Positions 1 to 8,014 of a stretch of 11,495 nucleotides of DNA are shown here, piece by piece. The position numbers and the translations under genes were made by a program. The DNA is from Trueperaceae bacterium (GTDB taxonomy: Bacteria; Deinococcota; Deinococci; Deinococcales; Trueperaceae). Every line of letters begins with the position of its first letter. Position 1 is the first letter of the stretch. The DNA lies in contig PXAU01000157.1 of NCBI GenBank assembly GCA_003567075.1, positions 1 to 11,495 of the forward strand, given 5' to 3'. Under the pieces are notes generated by a model, which made no database searches, was not told the origin of the DNA, and worked only from the letters and a program-made list of their open reading frames with translations.

Positions 1-788
<788 letters not shown>

Positions 789-792
<4 letters not shown>

Positions 793-2354
793 GCGCTGCG
801 CTGCCGGGACGACGTGATGCGCATCGCGCGGCGCTCAGTAGCGGCGAGCGCTTCGATCTGCTGATCGTCGGCGGCGGCGCCACCGGCGCCGGCGTGGCGC
901 TCGACGCCGTCAGCCGCGGCCTCAGCGTCGCGCTCATCGAGCGCGACGACCTGGCGACGGGCACCAGCAGCCGCAGCACCAAGCTGATCCACGGCGGCGT
1001 GCGCTACCTCGAGAAGGCCGTGAAGGGGCTCGACCGGGGCCAGTTCGCGCTGGTGCGCGACGCCCTGCACGAGCGCGCCGTGCTGATCCGAAACGCCCCG
1101 CACCTGTGCCACGCGCTGCCGCTCGTGACGCCCCTGTACCGCTGGTTGCAGGTGCCCTACATCATGGCCGGACTCAAGCTCTACGACCTGCTGGCGGGCC
1201 GCACCAACCTGGGCTCCAGCCGCTTCCTGAGCGCGAGCGCAGCGAAGCAGCGCTTCCCGCAGCTAAAGACCGACGGCCTGCGCGGCGGGGTGATGTATTA
1301 CGACGGCCAGTTCGACGATGCCCGCATGAACGTCGCCATCGCGATGAGCGCGGTCGAGCGTGGCGCCGTGGTGGTCACGCATGCCGAAGTGACGGCCCTG
1401 CACCGCGAGGCTGGGAGGCTGACCGGCGCGAGCGTCCACGACCGCGTCGACGGCAGCGACATCGACGTCCGCGCTCGGGCGGTCGTGAACGCCGCGGGCC
1501 CCTACGGCGACGCGGTCCGGCGCCTCTCCGACCCCGAGGCTGCGCCCATGCTGAACGCCTCCACCGGCGTGCACATCGTGCTCGATGGGCGCTTCGCACC
1601 ACCCGACACCGGGCTCCTGATCCCCGAGACCGAAGACGGTCGGGTGCTGTTCCTGCTGCCGTGGCTGGGCTCGACGCTCGTCGGCACCACCGACGAGCCA
1701 GCGCCGGTGGTGGACGACCCCCAGGCGACCGAGGCCGAGATCGAGTACATCCTGCGGCACCTGGGGCGGTACTTCGACGTGCCCGTCGGCCGCGACGACG
1801 TCAAGGCGGCCTGGTCGGGCCTGCGCCCGCTGGTCTCCGACCCGAAGGCAGCCGACACCGCCAAGCTCTCACGCGACCACGTGATCCACGTCGACGACGC
1901 CGGCCTGGTCACCATCGCGGGCGGCAAGTGGACCACCTACCGCCGGATGGCCGCCGACACCGTCAACGCGGCCGTCGCGGCTGGCGACCTGCGCGACGTC
2001 GGCCGCTCCGCGACCGTCGACCTGAAGCTCGTGGGCGCAGATCGTTTCGACCCGGGCGGCGCGGCCGCGCTCGAGGCGCGTGGCTTCGCTGCGGACGTGG
2101 CGCGGCACCTGCACCACGCCTACGGCGACCGTGCAGGTCTGGTAGCCGACCTGGCCGAAGGCGGGCTGGGAGCGCGGCTGACCGAAGGCCATCCCAACCT
2201 CGAGGCCGAAGTCGTGTACGCGAAGCAGCACGAGCTCGCCGTGACGGCGCGCGACGTGCTGCATCACCGCACCCGCTTGGCCTTCCTGGACGAGGCCGCC
2301 GCCGAGGCCGCGCGGGCGCGGGTCGAGGCCCTTCTGCGTGACGCAACCGGGTGA
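789..2354 (+). CDS. glpD: Aerobic glycerol-3-phosphate dehydrogenase (FAD)
   Basis: Membrane-associated flavoenzyme that oxidises sn-glycerol-3-phosphate to dihydroxyacetone phosphate and passes electrons to the quinone pool. The 521 residues are close to the usual ~500. Residues 24-35 (LLIVGGGATGAG) form the FAD dinucleotide fold, followed by IERDDLATGTSSRSTKLIHG and GGVRYLE around residues 50-75, a hallmark of GlpD. The C-terminal DAO-type domain contains EVVYAKQHELAVTARDVL near residue 475. The GTG at 789 was chosen because it is the only start codon between the glpK stop and the FAD motif, and it overlaps that stop by four bases. Only a weak purine-rich stretch precedes it, consistent with coupling to glpK. 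No NAD-type motifs or anaerobic GlpA features are seen. Confidence 0.96.
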
Positions 2355-2415
2355 CCACAGCGCAGCGAAGCGCTGCTCGTGATCCAACGCGCGACCCACC
2401 CACGAGAGGCCATTC

Positions 2416-2450
2416 GTCCGGCGGCGCAGCACAGGGCCGGGCCGCCGGAC
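2416..2450. terminator. Hairpin between convergent glpD and kinase genes
   Basis: A perfect 10-bp inverted repeat (GTCCGGCGGC at 2416-2425, GCCGCCGGAC at 2441-2450) encloses a 15-base loop in the 131-bp gap between the converging ends of glpD and the PfkB kinase gene. A smaller stem (GCAGCG, AAG, CGCTGC) lies just after the glpD stop. Neither is followed by a T-run on either strand, so classic intrinsic termination is not shown. The position suggests a bidirectional transcription barrier. Confidence 0.45.
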
Positions 2451-2485
2451 CACCGGCGTCGAGGCCGCGACGATGCACCGTGTAC

Positions 2486-3436
2486 TCAGGAGAGAGGCTG
2501 CGTCTCGGTCGTCTCCATGAAACGGATGGTCTGTTCCAGGTCCACGATGCCAGCATCGGAACCGAGGCCGGTGATGACCTGGGCCGAGGCCGCGGTCGCC
2601 AATCGGCCCGCTCGTTCCAGGTCCCACCCGAGCGACAGGCCGACGATGAACCCGGCGCAGTAGGCGTCGCCGCAGCCGGTGGAGTCGACCACCGGCACCT
2701 TGTGCGCGGGTAAGCGAATCTCCTGCTCGCCACGCACCGCGATGCTGCTGCCCTCGGCACCCATCTTGAACACGGTGGTGCCGACTCCGCGGTCGTGGAA
2801 GAAGCGGATGACGTCCTGCCTGTCGTCGAGCTTGCAGATCATCCGTGCCTCGTCGATCCCGGGCATGAAGTAGTCGACGTACGGGAGGCAGGGTTCGATG
2901 ACCTCGAGCAGGTCAGGGCGGTCGATGGCGAGCATGTCCAGCGTCGTCACGACCCCGTGCGCCTTGGCGTACTCGAGCACCTTCCTACTCGGCTCACCAT
3001 CGAGCTTCGGCATCAGGTAGGTGCCCCCCAGATGGAGGAAGTCTGCGGCCCTGATGGCCTCGAAATCGACGTCCTCCAACCCCAGCTCACCGTTGGCGCC
3101 GAGCACGTGCAACGCCGGTCGCTCGCCGTTGGGACGGATGGGCAGCATCGTGGCGGACGTCTGCACACCCTGCTTGCGGCGAAGGTACTGGGTGTCGATG
3201 CCGTAACGGCGCATGGTGTCGGTGACGAAGTTGCCGAGCTCGTCATCGCCGATCGCGCCCATCGCGATGACGCCAGCTCCCAACTTGGCGAGGTCGACGG
3301 CGGTACCGGCTGCCGTGCCGGCCACGGTCAAGCGGATCTCGTCGATCAGGTCGATGTCCTGTCCATCGGGGATGCGTTCGACGTGCCGTCCCAGGATGTC
3401 GAGGATGTGGACGCCGAGGCTCACGACGCTACTCAC
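2486..3436 (-). CDS. PfkB-family carbohydrate kinase, substrate unknown
   Basis: Cytoplasmic ATP-dependent kinase of the ribokinase fold, 316 residues (usual size about 300-330). The C-terminal signature DSTGCGDAYCAGF at residues 251-263 contains the anion hole and the catalytic base Asp257. The N-terminal signature is altered: residues 39-46 read AGTAAGTA instead of the usual GG-xxx-N pattern, so the sugar-binding preference differs from ribokinase or fructokinase. The GTG at 3436 was chosen because a strong GAGGAGGAG lies five bases upstream and the fold begins right after it (SSVVSLGVHILD). An in-frame upstream extension has no support. It follows the two ABC ATPase genes after a 112-bp gap containing a short imperfect hairpin (3486-3506), so it is probably the last operon gene. 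It may phosphorylate the transported substrate or a breakdown product. The substrate cannot be named from sequence. Confidence 0.88.
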   Translation of the reverse strand: MSSVVSLGVHILDILGRHVERIPDGQDIDLIDEIRLTVAGTAAGTAVDLAKLGAGVIAMGAIGDDELGNFVTDTMRRYGIDTQYLRRKQGVQTSATMLPIRPNGERPALHVLGANGELGLEDVDFEAIRAADFLHLGGTYLMPKLDGEPSRKVLEYAKAHGVVTTLDMLAIDRPDLLEVIEPCLPYVDYFMPGIDEARMICKLDDRQDVIRFFHDRGVGTTVFKMGAEGSSIAVRGEQEIRLPAHKVPVVDSTGCGDAYCAGFIVGLSLGWDLERAGRLATAASAQVITGLGSDAGIVDLEQTIRFMETTETQPLS

Positions 3437-3441
3437 GGGGG

Positions 3442-3450
3442 CTCCTCCTC
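3442..3450 (-). promoter_or_regulatory. Ribosome binding site deciding the kinase start
   Basis: Read on the minus strand this is GAGGAGGAG, five bases before the GTG at 3434-3436. It favours that GTG over the in-frame upstream start, which would add 41 residues of low-complexity sequence. Confidence 0.7.
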
Positions 3451-3548
3451 TCGCGCTGCCGGTACGGCGCGCTTCGCTGCCGGCCGTCAGGCCGTCCGCG
3501 GCTGACGCGCCGCGGCGATGCGAGGTCGTGGACGACGGTACCACCTTG

Positions 3549-4655
3549 TCACGCGTCATCCGCCTTCGGTCGGAAAATCACCTCGAGCTTGCCGCCATCG
3601 GTATCGAAGAGCGTCACGTCGTCAGGGTCGCACGTCACGTGGACGTCCTCGCCGATGCGGTAGCTGCTGCCCGCCGGGACCTTGGCCTTCACGGTTCGTC
3701 CGTCGACCTCGAGGGCCAGGAGCTGCTGCCCGCCGGTGACGATGGCGGCGTGCTTGATCCTGGCGGGCACGCTGTTCTCGCTTGCGGTTCCCGCGATCGC
3801 AAGGCTCTCGGGGCGTACGCCGACGATGACGTCGGTCTCGCCGTCAAGGCCGTGCAGATGCGTATCTCGGGCGAAAAGCGGGCGTCCGAGCGTCAGTTCG
3901 CCAGCACGCTTCTCGACGCGGTGAGAGACGAAGTTCATGCCCGGGTTACCAAGGAACCAGCCCCCGAAGCGGTGGGCCGGGTGGTTGTACACCTCGCGTG
4001 GTGAGCCGCGCTGCACGATCTCGCCTTCGTTCATCAGCAGGATCTCGTCCGCCAGGGTCATGGCCTCCGTTTGGTCGTGGGTCACGTAGACGATGGTCTG
4101 GTGCAACTCCCTGGTCAAGCGCCGCAGCGCGTACTTCAGCTGTGACTTCGTGGTCGCGTCGATGTTCGTGACCGGTTCGTCCATCAAGATGATGTGGGGC
4201 TGGCGTGCGATGGCACGAGCGACCGCGACCTTCTGCTTGAGGGCGTGCGTCAAGCGCCCGACGTCGGTATCGGCCACGTCACGAAGATCGAGGATGGCAA
4301 GGGCATCGTCCACCCGCCGCGACCGGTCAGCCGCCGAGAGCGTGCGCAAGGAGCGCAGCGGCAGCATGATGTTCTGCCGCGCGGTCAGGCCTTGATAGAC
4401 GACCGGGTACTGGAAGACCATCCCTATGTCGCGTGCGCTGGGCGACAAAGAGGTGACGGGCTTCCCATCGAAGAGCACGTCGCCACTGGTGGGCGTCTCG
4501 AGCCCGGCGATCATGCGCATCAAGGTGGTCTTCCCGCACCCCGACGGACCGAGCAGGCACGTCACACGCGCACTGTCGAAGCGCAACGAGGCGTCCCTCA
4601 CAGCGACCAGGCTGCCGAACTCCTTGCGTATCTTGCGAACCTCGAGCTCAGCCAC
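3549..4655 (-). CDS. glpT: ABC importer ATPase, GlpT-like, degenerate signature motif
   Basis: Nucleotide-binding subunit of a sugar/glycerol-type ABC importer, 368 residues, with an N-terminal ATPase domain and a C-terminal MalK/UgpC-like regulatory (TOBE) domain. Walker A is GPSGCGKT (36-43), the Q-loop is Gln82 within VFQYPVVY, Walker B is ILMDEP with catalytic Glu160, and the switch region is VTHD with His193. The signature motif is degenerate: LTHAL (135-139) where LSGGQ is expected, followed by KQKVAVARA. The FQYPVVY stretch, the altered signature and FLGNPGMNF near residue 245 match my recollection of rhizobial GlpT, the ABC ATPase (not the E. coli antiporter of that name). The GTG at 4655 was chosen because GGGGGGA lies eight bases upstream. 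It overlaps the preceding ATPase gene by eight bases. GTG 4673 is the alternative start. Confidence 0.85.
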   Translation of the reverse strand: MAELEVRKIRKEFGSLVAVRDASLRFDSARVTCLLGPSGCGKTTLMRMIAGLETPTSGDVLFDGKPVTSLSPSARDIGMVFQYPVVYQGLTARQNIMLPLRSLRTLSAADRSRRVDDALAILDLRDVADTDVGRLTHALKQKVAVARAIARQPHIILMDEPVTNIDATTKSQLKYALRRLTRELHQTIVYVTHDQTEAMTLADEILLMNEGEIVQRGSPREVYNHPAHRFGGWFLGNPGMNFVSHRVEKRAGELTLGRPLFARDTHLHGLDGETDVIVGVRPESLAIAGTASENSVPARIKHAAIVTGGQQLLALEVDGRTVKAKVPAGSSYRIGEDVHVTCDPDDVTLFDTDGGKLEVIFRPKADDA

Positions 4656-5769
4656 GGCGCCCGTCCCCCCCACTCGCGACGCACTGGAGGTGCTCGTCGT
4701 CGAACACGATGATGCTCTCTGGCGCGACCTGGGCGATCAGGTCGCGCTCGTCCAGGTCGACCCCGCGTTCGTGCCTCAAGACGGTGATCAGACGGTGCTC
4801 GCCAGCATCCAGGTGCACCACGAGCTCGCCGCCGAGGTCCTCGGCCAGGACCACCTCCACCGGAATGTGCACGTTCCGGTCTCTGAGCACGTCACCGAGC
4901 ACGAGGTGCTCCGCTCGAACTCCCGCCTTGACGCCGCGGGAGGCGCCGAAGTCGCTCGCCTCACCGTCGCTCAACGTGACAGGCACCTCGAACAGCTCGG
5001 TCCGGCAGGTGACGCGGCCGCTGTTCGTCTCGAGGGTGCCGGCGAGCACGTTCGTACGCGGGAAGCCCAGCAACTGCATGCTGTGGAGGTGTCGAGGCGC
5101 GCGGTACACGGCTTCCACCGGTCCGGCCTCGACGATGCGACCGTCGTTCAGCAGGTGAACGTGATCGGCGAGGATGAGGCTCTCGAGCGGATCGGAGGTG
5201 GTGTACACGAAGGTGGCGCCGAGCGCCTCACGCATGACCCGCAGGTCGTCGAAGAGCTGCTCGCGCAGCTTGAAGTCCAAGCCCGTCAGGGGATCGTCAA
5301 GCACGAAGAGCGTGGTGTCCTTCACGAGACCGCGGGCGATGGCGACGCGCTGTTTCTCGCCGCCGCTGAGCTGATCGGGCCGTTTGTCGAGGAGCGCTTC
5401 GATGCGAAGCATCTCCGCGATCCGCCTCACCGCACCCTCTGCGTCGCGCCTGCGCGAGCCAGCGAGGGTGAGGGGGTAGGCGATGTTGTCGAAGACCCGG
5501 TAGTGGGGGTAGAGGGCGAACGATTGGGGCACGTAGCCGATGTTGCGCTCACCCGGGGAGAGGTCGCCGACGTCACGGCCATCGATCAGGATCGCGCCTG
5601 CGTCGGCCGGCTCCAAACCGGTCATGAGCCGTAGTAGGAGGGACTTGCCGCAGCCGGGTGGGCCAAGCACCACGTTGAAGCGGTCGGACTCCAAGGTGGT
5701 GCTCAGCGCACGCAAGACCTCGTCTCGCCCGTAGCGTTTGCTAAGTCTTCTGAACTCTACGCTTGGCAT
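4648..5769 (-). CDS. glpS: ABC importer ATPase, GlpS-like, degenerate catalytic residues
   Basis: Second nucleotide-binding subunit, 373 residues, with ATPase domain and C-terminal TOBE-type domain. Walker A is GPPGCGKS (36-43), the Q-loop is Gln82, and the signature is intact as LSGGEKQR (134-141). Two catalytic positions differ. Walker B reads FVLDDP, with Asp159 (codon GAT) where glutamate is expected. The switch region reads TTSD, with Ser192 (codon TCC) where histidine is expected. As the partner ATPase has the opposite defects, the pair would form a heterodimer with one complete ATP site. A related histidine-less switch loop is what I recall for rhizobial GlpS. The ATG at 5769 follows the small membrane protein stop by four bases with no clear ribosome site, suggesting coupling. 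Substrate assignment to glycerol rests on this resemblance and on nearby glpKD. Confidence 0.84.
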   Translation of the reverse strand: MPSVEFRRLSKRYGRDEVLRALSTTLESDRFNVVLGPPGCGKSLLLRLMTGLEPADAGAILIDGRDVGDLSPGERNIGYVPQSFALYPHYRVFDNIAYPLTLAGSRRRDAEGAVRRIAEMLRIEALLDKRPDQLSGGEKQRVAIARGLVKDTTLFVLDDPLTGLDFKLREQLFDDLRVMREALGATFVYTTSDPLESLILADHVHLLNDGRIVEAGPVEAVYRAPRHLHSMQLLGFPRTNVLAGTLETNSGRVTCRTELFEVPVTLSDGEASDFGASRGVKAGVRAEHLVLGDVLRDRNVHIPVEVVLAEDLGGELVVHLDAGEHRLITVLRHERGVDLDERDLIAQVAPESIIVFDDEHLQCVASGGDGRRG

Positions 5770-5773
5770 GGCG

Positions 5774-6058
5774 CTACCGACCGAAACCTATGAGCGTCGG
5801 CCCGAGCAGGACCGCGAGAACCACGATGCCTCCGACGATCAGGTACGTCACGACGAGGTTCCGAAGGGTGTGCAAGAAACCGGCGGCGGGATCGGTGTTG
5901 CCGATCCCGATCTGGGTGACGGTGAGCAGCATCAACGCGATCAGCCCGTAACGGTAGACGTCGTGGCTGAGCTGCTGCGCCACCAGCACGAAACACAGGC
6001 CCAGCAGCACGATGAGGATGCTTTGCGCGCGCGCGGCGAAAGCGGGGCGTCGCGTCAT
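5774..6058 (-). CDS. Small membrane protein in ABC transporter operon
   Basis: A 94-residue protein with a basic N-terminus (MTRRPAFAARAQ) and three likely hydrophobic segments, about residues 13-29, 37-53 and 68-90, so it probably sits in the inner membrane. It overlaps the second permease stop by ATGA and ends four bases before the GlpS-like ATPase, so it is firmly inside the operon. In rhizobial glycerol importer operons the same slot holds GlpU, a DUF2160 membrane protein. I do not see the features I remember for DUF2160 here, so it may be a distant version or an unrelated replacement. Its function is unknown; an accessory role in the transporter is inferred only from position. Confidence 0.8.
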   Translation of the reverse strand: MTRRPAFAARAQSILIVLLGLCFVLVAQQLSHDVYRYGLIALMLLTVTQIGIGNTDPAAGFLHTLRNLVVTYLIVGGIVVLAVLLGPTLIGFGR

Positions 6059-6891
6059 ACCTCACCTCTCACGGTCCCGAACGTCATGCCCACGAGCAGG
6101 AAGCGCTGGAACAAGAACACGACGATGACGGGCGGCAAGACGTAGATACCGGTCAGGGCCGAGATGAAGGGCCAGTCGACACCGCCGTCGGCGTAGAGAC
6201 CCGTCGAGAGCAGGACCGGGATCATAGACGTGGTCCGGCCGCCTAGCATGAAGCTGAACAGGAAGTCGTTCCACACGAAGATCAGGTTGAAGATGAAGGA
6301 CGCCACCAGTCCTGGCTTGACCTGCGGCAGGATCACCTTGAACACGACGTGGAAGCGGGAGCCGCCGTTGACGAGCGCCGTCTCGTCGTAGCGTTCGGAC
6401 ACGCCGTCGATGAAGCCCTTCAGGATCCAGACGGAGAAGGGGATGCTGAACATGGCGTAGAACAGCGTCATGCCAAGCCAGTCCTCTCGCCAACCGACGA
6501 GGTTGTACATCATGTAGATCGGGATGACGACCGCCGCCGCCGGTACCATGCGCACGCTGAGCAGCAGGAACATCAGGAAGTCCGTGCCGCGCGGCTTGAA
6601 GCGCGAGAAGCTGTACGAGGCGAGGAACGCGACCGCGATCGCGATGAGCACGGCGGCCACCGACATGGTCACGCTGGCAGTCATGTAGGGCGCGAACGTC
6701 TCGCGAGCGAAGAGGTCGCGGAAGTTGTCGAGCGTGGGCGTGAACGCCAGCTGCGGCGGCACGGCCAGGATGTCACGGCGGCTCTTGAAGGCGTTCAGCA
6801 CCACCCAGAAGATGGGCAGGAAGAAGATGATTGCCACCAGCCAGAGGCCGAGGTGGTAGGCGGACTGCTGCAAGCGGCGGGAGCCGTTCAC
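6055..6891 (-). CDS. ABC importer inner-membrane permease (MalG/UgpE-like, second permease)
   Basis: Transmembrane subunit of the carbohydrate-type ABC importer, 278 residues, with six likely helices starting at about residue 14. The cytoplasmic EAA loop that docks the ATPase lies around residues 169-189, ending in VFKVILP. FVWNDFLFSFML (205-216) and a C-terminus of FQRFLLVGMTFGTVRGEV are typical of the MalG-type partner. The GTG at 6891 was chosen because it overlaps the first permease stop as GTGA and gives the usual family length. Longer in-frame extensions would run antisense-like through the first permease gene and are not credible. In the glycerol importer scheme it corresponds to GlpQ, a name also used for an unrelated phosphodiesterase, so no symbol is given. 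Confidence 0.93.
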   Translation of the reverse strand: MNGSRRLQQSAYHLGLWLVAIIFFLPIFWVVLNAFKSRRDILAVPPQLAFTPTLDNFRDLFARETFAPYMTASVTMSVAAVLIAIAVAFLASYSFSRFKPRGTDFLMFLLLSVRMVPAAAVVIPIYMMYNLVGWREDWLGMTLFYAMFSIPFSVWILKGFIDGVSERYDETALVNGGSRFHVVFKVILPQVKPGLVASFIFNLIFVWNDFLFSFMLGGRTTSMIPVLLSTGLYADGGVDWPFISALTGIYVLPPVIVVFLFQRFLLVGMTFGTVRGEV

Positions 6892-7901
6892 GCGCTCGCC
6901 TCCCTTTCCTGTTGGCGCCTGCGGAGGTTGAGCACGAAGAGGAAGATCGACGTGAAGGCGATGGCCATGAGCAGCAGGATGAAGGCGAGAGCGGAGGACC
7001 AACCGAGGTTGAACGCCTCGAACGCACGACGCCACAGCGTCAGAGCCACGAGTTCGGTGGTGGTACCGGGACCGCCGCCGGTCATGTTGAACACGAGGTC
7101 CATCGTCTTGAACGACTCGATGGTCCGGAGCAAGATCCCGATCATGAGGATGAACTTGGCGTGTGGCAGCACGACCGTCACTAGTCGCCGCCACCACGGC
7201 AGGCGGTCGACCTCTGCCGCTTCGAGCTCGGCCTTCGGAACCGAGCCCAGCGCTGCGAGCGTGATCAACACCATGAACGGGGTCCACATCCAGACGTCGA
7301 CGAACACGACCGCAGCGAAGGCGAGGCTGCGGTCGCTGAGGAAGGAGAACGTGCCCAAACCCGCCCAACGAGTGACGTAATTGATGATGCCGATCGACGG
7401 TTCGTACATGAGCCTGAAGAAGATACCCGCGGCCAGGGGGGTCATCAGCATCGGCGTGAAGAGGAGCGTCAGCGCGAGGCGTCGTCCCGGCAGACGTACC
7501 GATCCCCAGAACAAGATCCCGATGGCGATACCCAACACTGTCTCGATACCGACCGTGACGACAACCCAGCTGAGTGTCCGACCGAAGCTCTCCCAGAGCC
7601 GGAAGCTGTAGACGATGTCTTCGTAGTTGCCCAACCCGATGTACCTGGGCGGCATCCCTGTGACCATCGAGTAGTTGTAGAAGCTCACCCCGATCAGGGT
7701 GAGTACCGGGATGATGTTCCAGACGAAGAAGAATATGAGGGCTGGCGCGATGAGCAGCAGCGCGAACACGCGTGGCCGCTCGATGAACCTGCGCACGCGC
7801 ACGGCGAGCGAGCGACGTGGAGCGTCTGGGCCAGTACTCTTCGTCGCGCCCTCAGCAGCGTTTGGATCGGTCGGAGGTGGTGTGGGCATGGTGCGTCTCA
7901 T
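6888..7901 (-). CDS. ABC importer inner-membrane permease (MalF/UgpA-like, first permease)
   Basis: Transmembrane subunit, 337 residues. A proline-rich, polar N-terminal stretch of about 40 residues precedes the first helix (about 45-72). The EAA loop is at 228-246 (EAAEVDRLPWWRRL, ending VVLP), and the last helix runs about 303-325 before a basic tail. VFNMTGGGPGTTTE near residue 270 is a hallmark of MalF/UgpA-type permeases. The start at 7901 has AAGG only three bases upstream; a second ATG four codons later (7889) is equally possible because neither has a well-spaced ribosome site. It lies 113 bp after the binding-protein gene, across a strong stem-loop, and overlaps the second permease. 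It corresponds by position to GlpP of the rhizobial glycerol importer. Confidence 0.93.
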   Translation of the reverse strand: MRRTMPTPPPTDPNAAEGATKSTGPDAPRRSLAVRVRRFIERPRVFALLLIAPALIFFFVWNIIPVLTLIGVSFYNYSMVTGMPPRYIGLGNYEDIVYSFRLWESFGRTLSWVVVTVGIETVLGIAIGILFWGSVRLPGRRLALTLLFTPMLMTPLAAGIFFRLMYEPSIGIINYVTRWAGLGTFSFLSDRSLAFAAVVFVDVWMWTPFMVLITLAALGSVPKAELEAAEVDRLPWWRRLVTVVLPHAKFILMIGILLRTIESFKTMDLVFNMTGGGPGTTTELVALTLWRRAFEAFNLGWSSALAFILLLMAIAFTSIFLFVLNLRRRQQEREASA

Positions 7902-7942
7902 CTACCTTGGCTGGGCCATTGCTTCGATCGTGCTCCGGTCGT

Positions 7943-7983
7943 GCCGAGCGTGCAGTCCTCCGTTGGTGGACCGCACGCTCGGC
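7943..7983 (-). other. Stem-loop between binding-protein and permease genes
   Basis: GCCGAGCGTGC (7943-7953) and GCACGCTCGGC (7973-7983) form a perfect 11-bp stem. After one mismatch the stem continues with GTCC/GGAC (7955-7958, 7968-7971), leaving a 9-base loop. No U-run follows on the operon strand, so full termination is unlikely. In several ABC operons such intercistronic structures protect the upstream binding-protein mRNA or reduce read-through into permease genes. The same role is inferred here. Confidence 0.7.
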
Positions 7984-8014
7984 GCTTCAACTCGTGCCTT
8001 CGCTCGCTACCAAG

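Noticed and set aside
4426..5634. Long 402-codon open frame antisense to the two ATPase genes
   Set aside because: Its product has no recognisable domain, while the opposite strand has complete ABC ATPase motifs. GC-rich genes commonly leave such frames open.
6892..7368. N-terminal extension of the second permease through the first permease gene
   Set aside because: The extension is Arg/His-rich shadow sequence; the GTG at 6891 overlapping the upstream stop gives normal family length.
6349..7380. 343-codon plus-strand frame opposite the permeases
   Set aside because: No domain and highly charged repetitive composition, typical of antisense to hydrophobic GC-rich genes.
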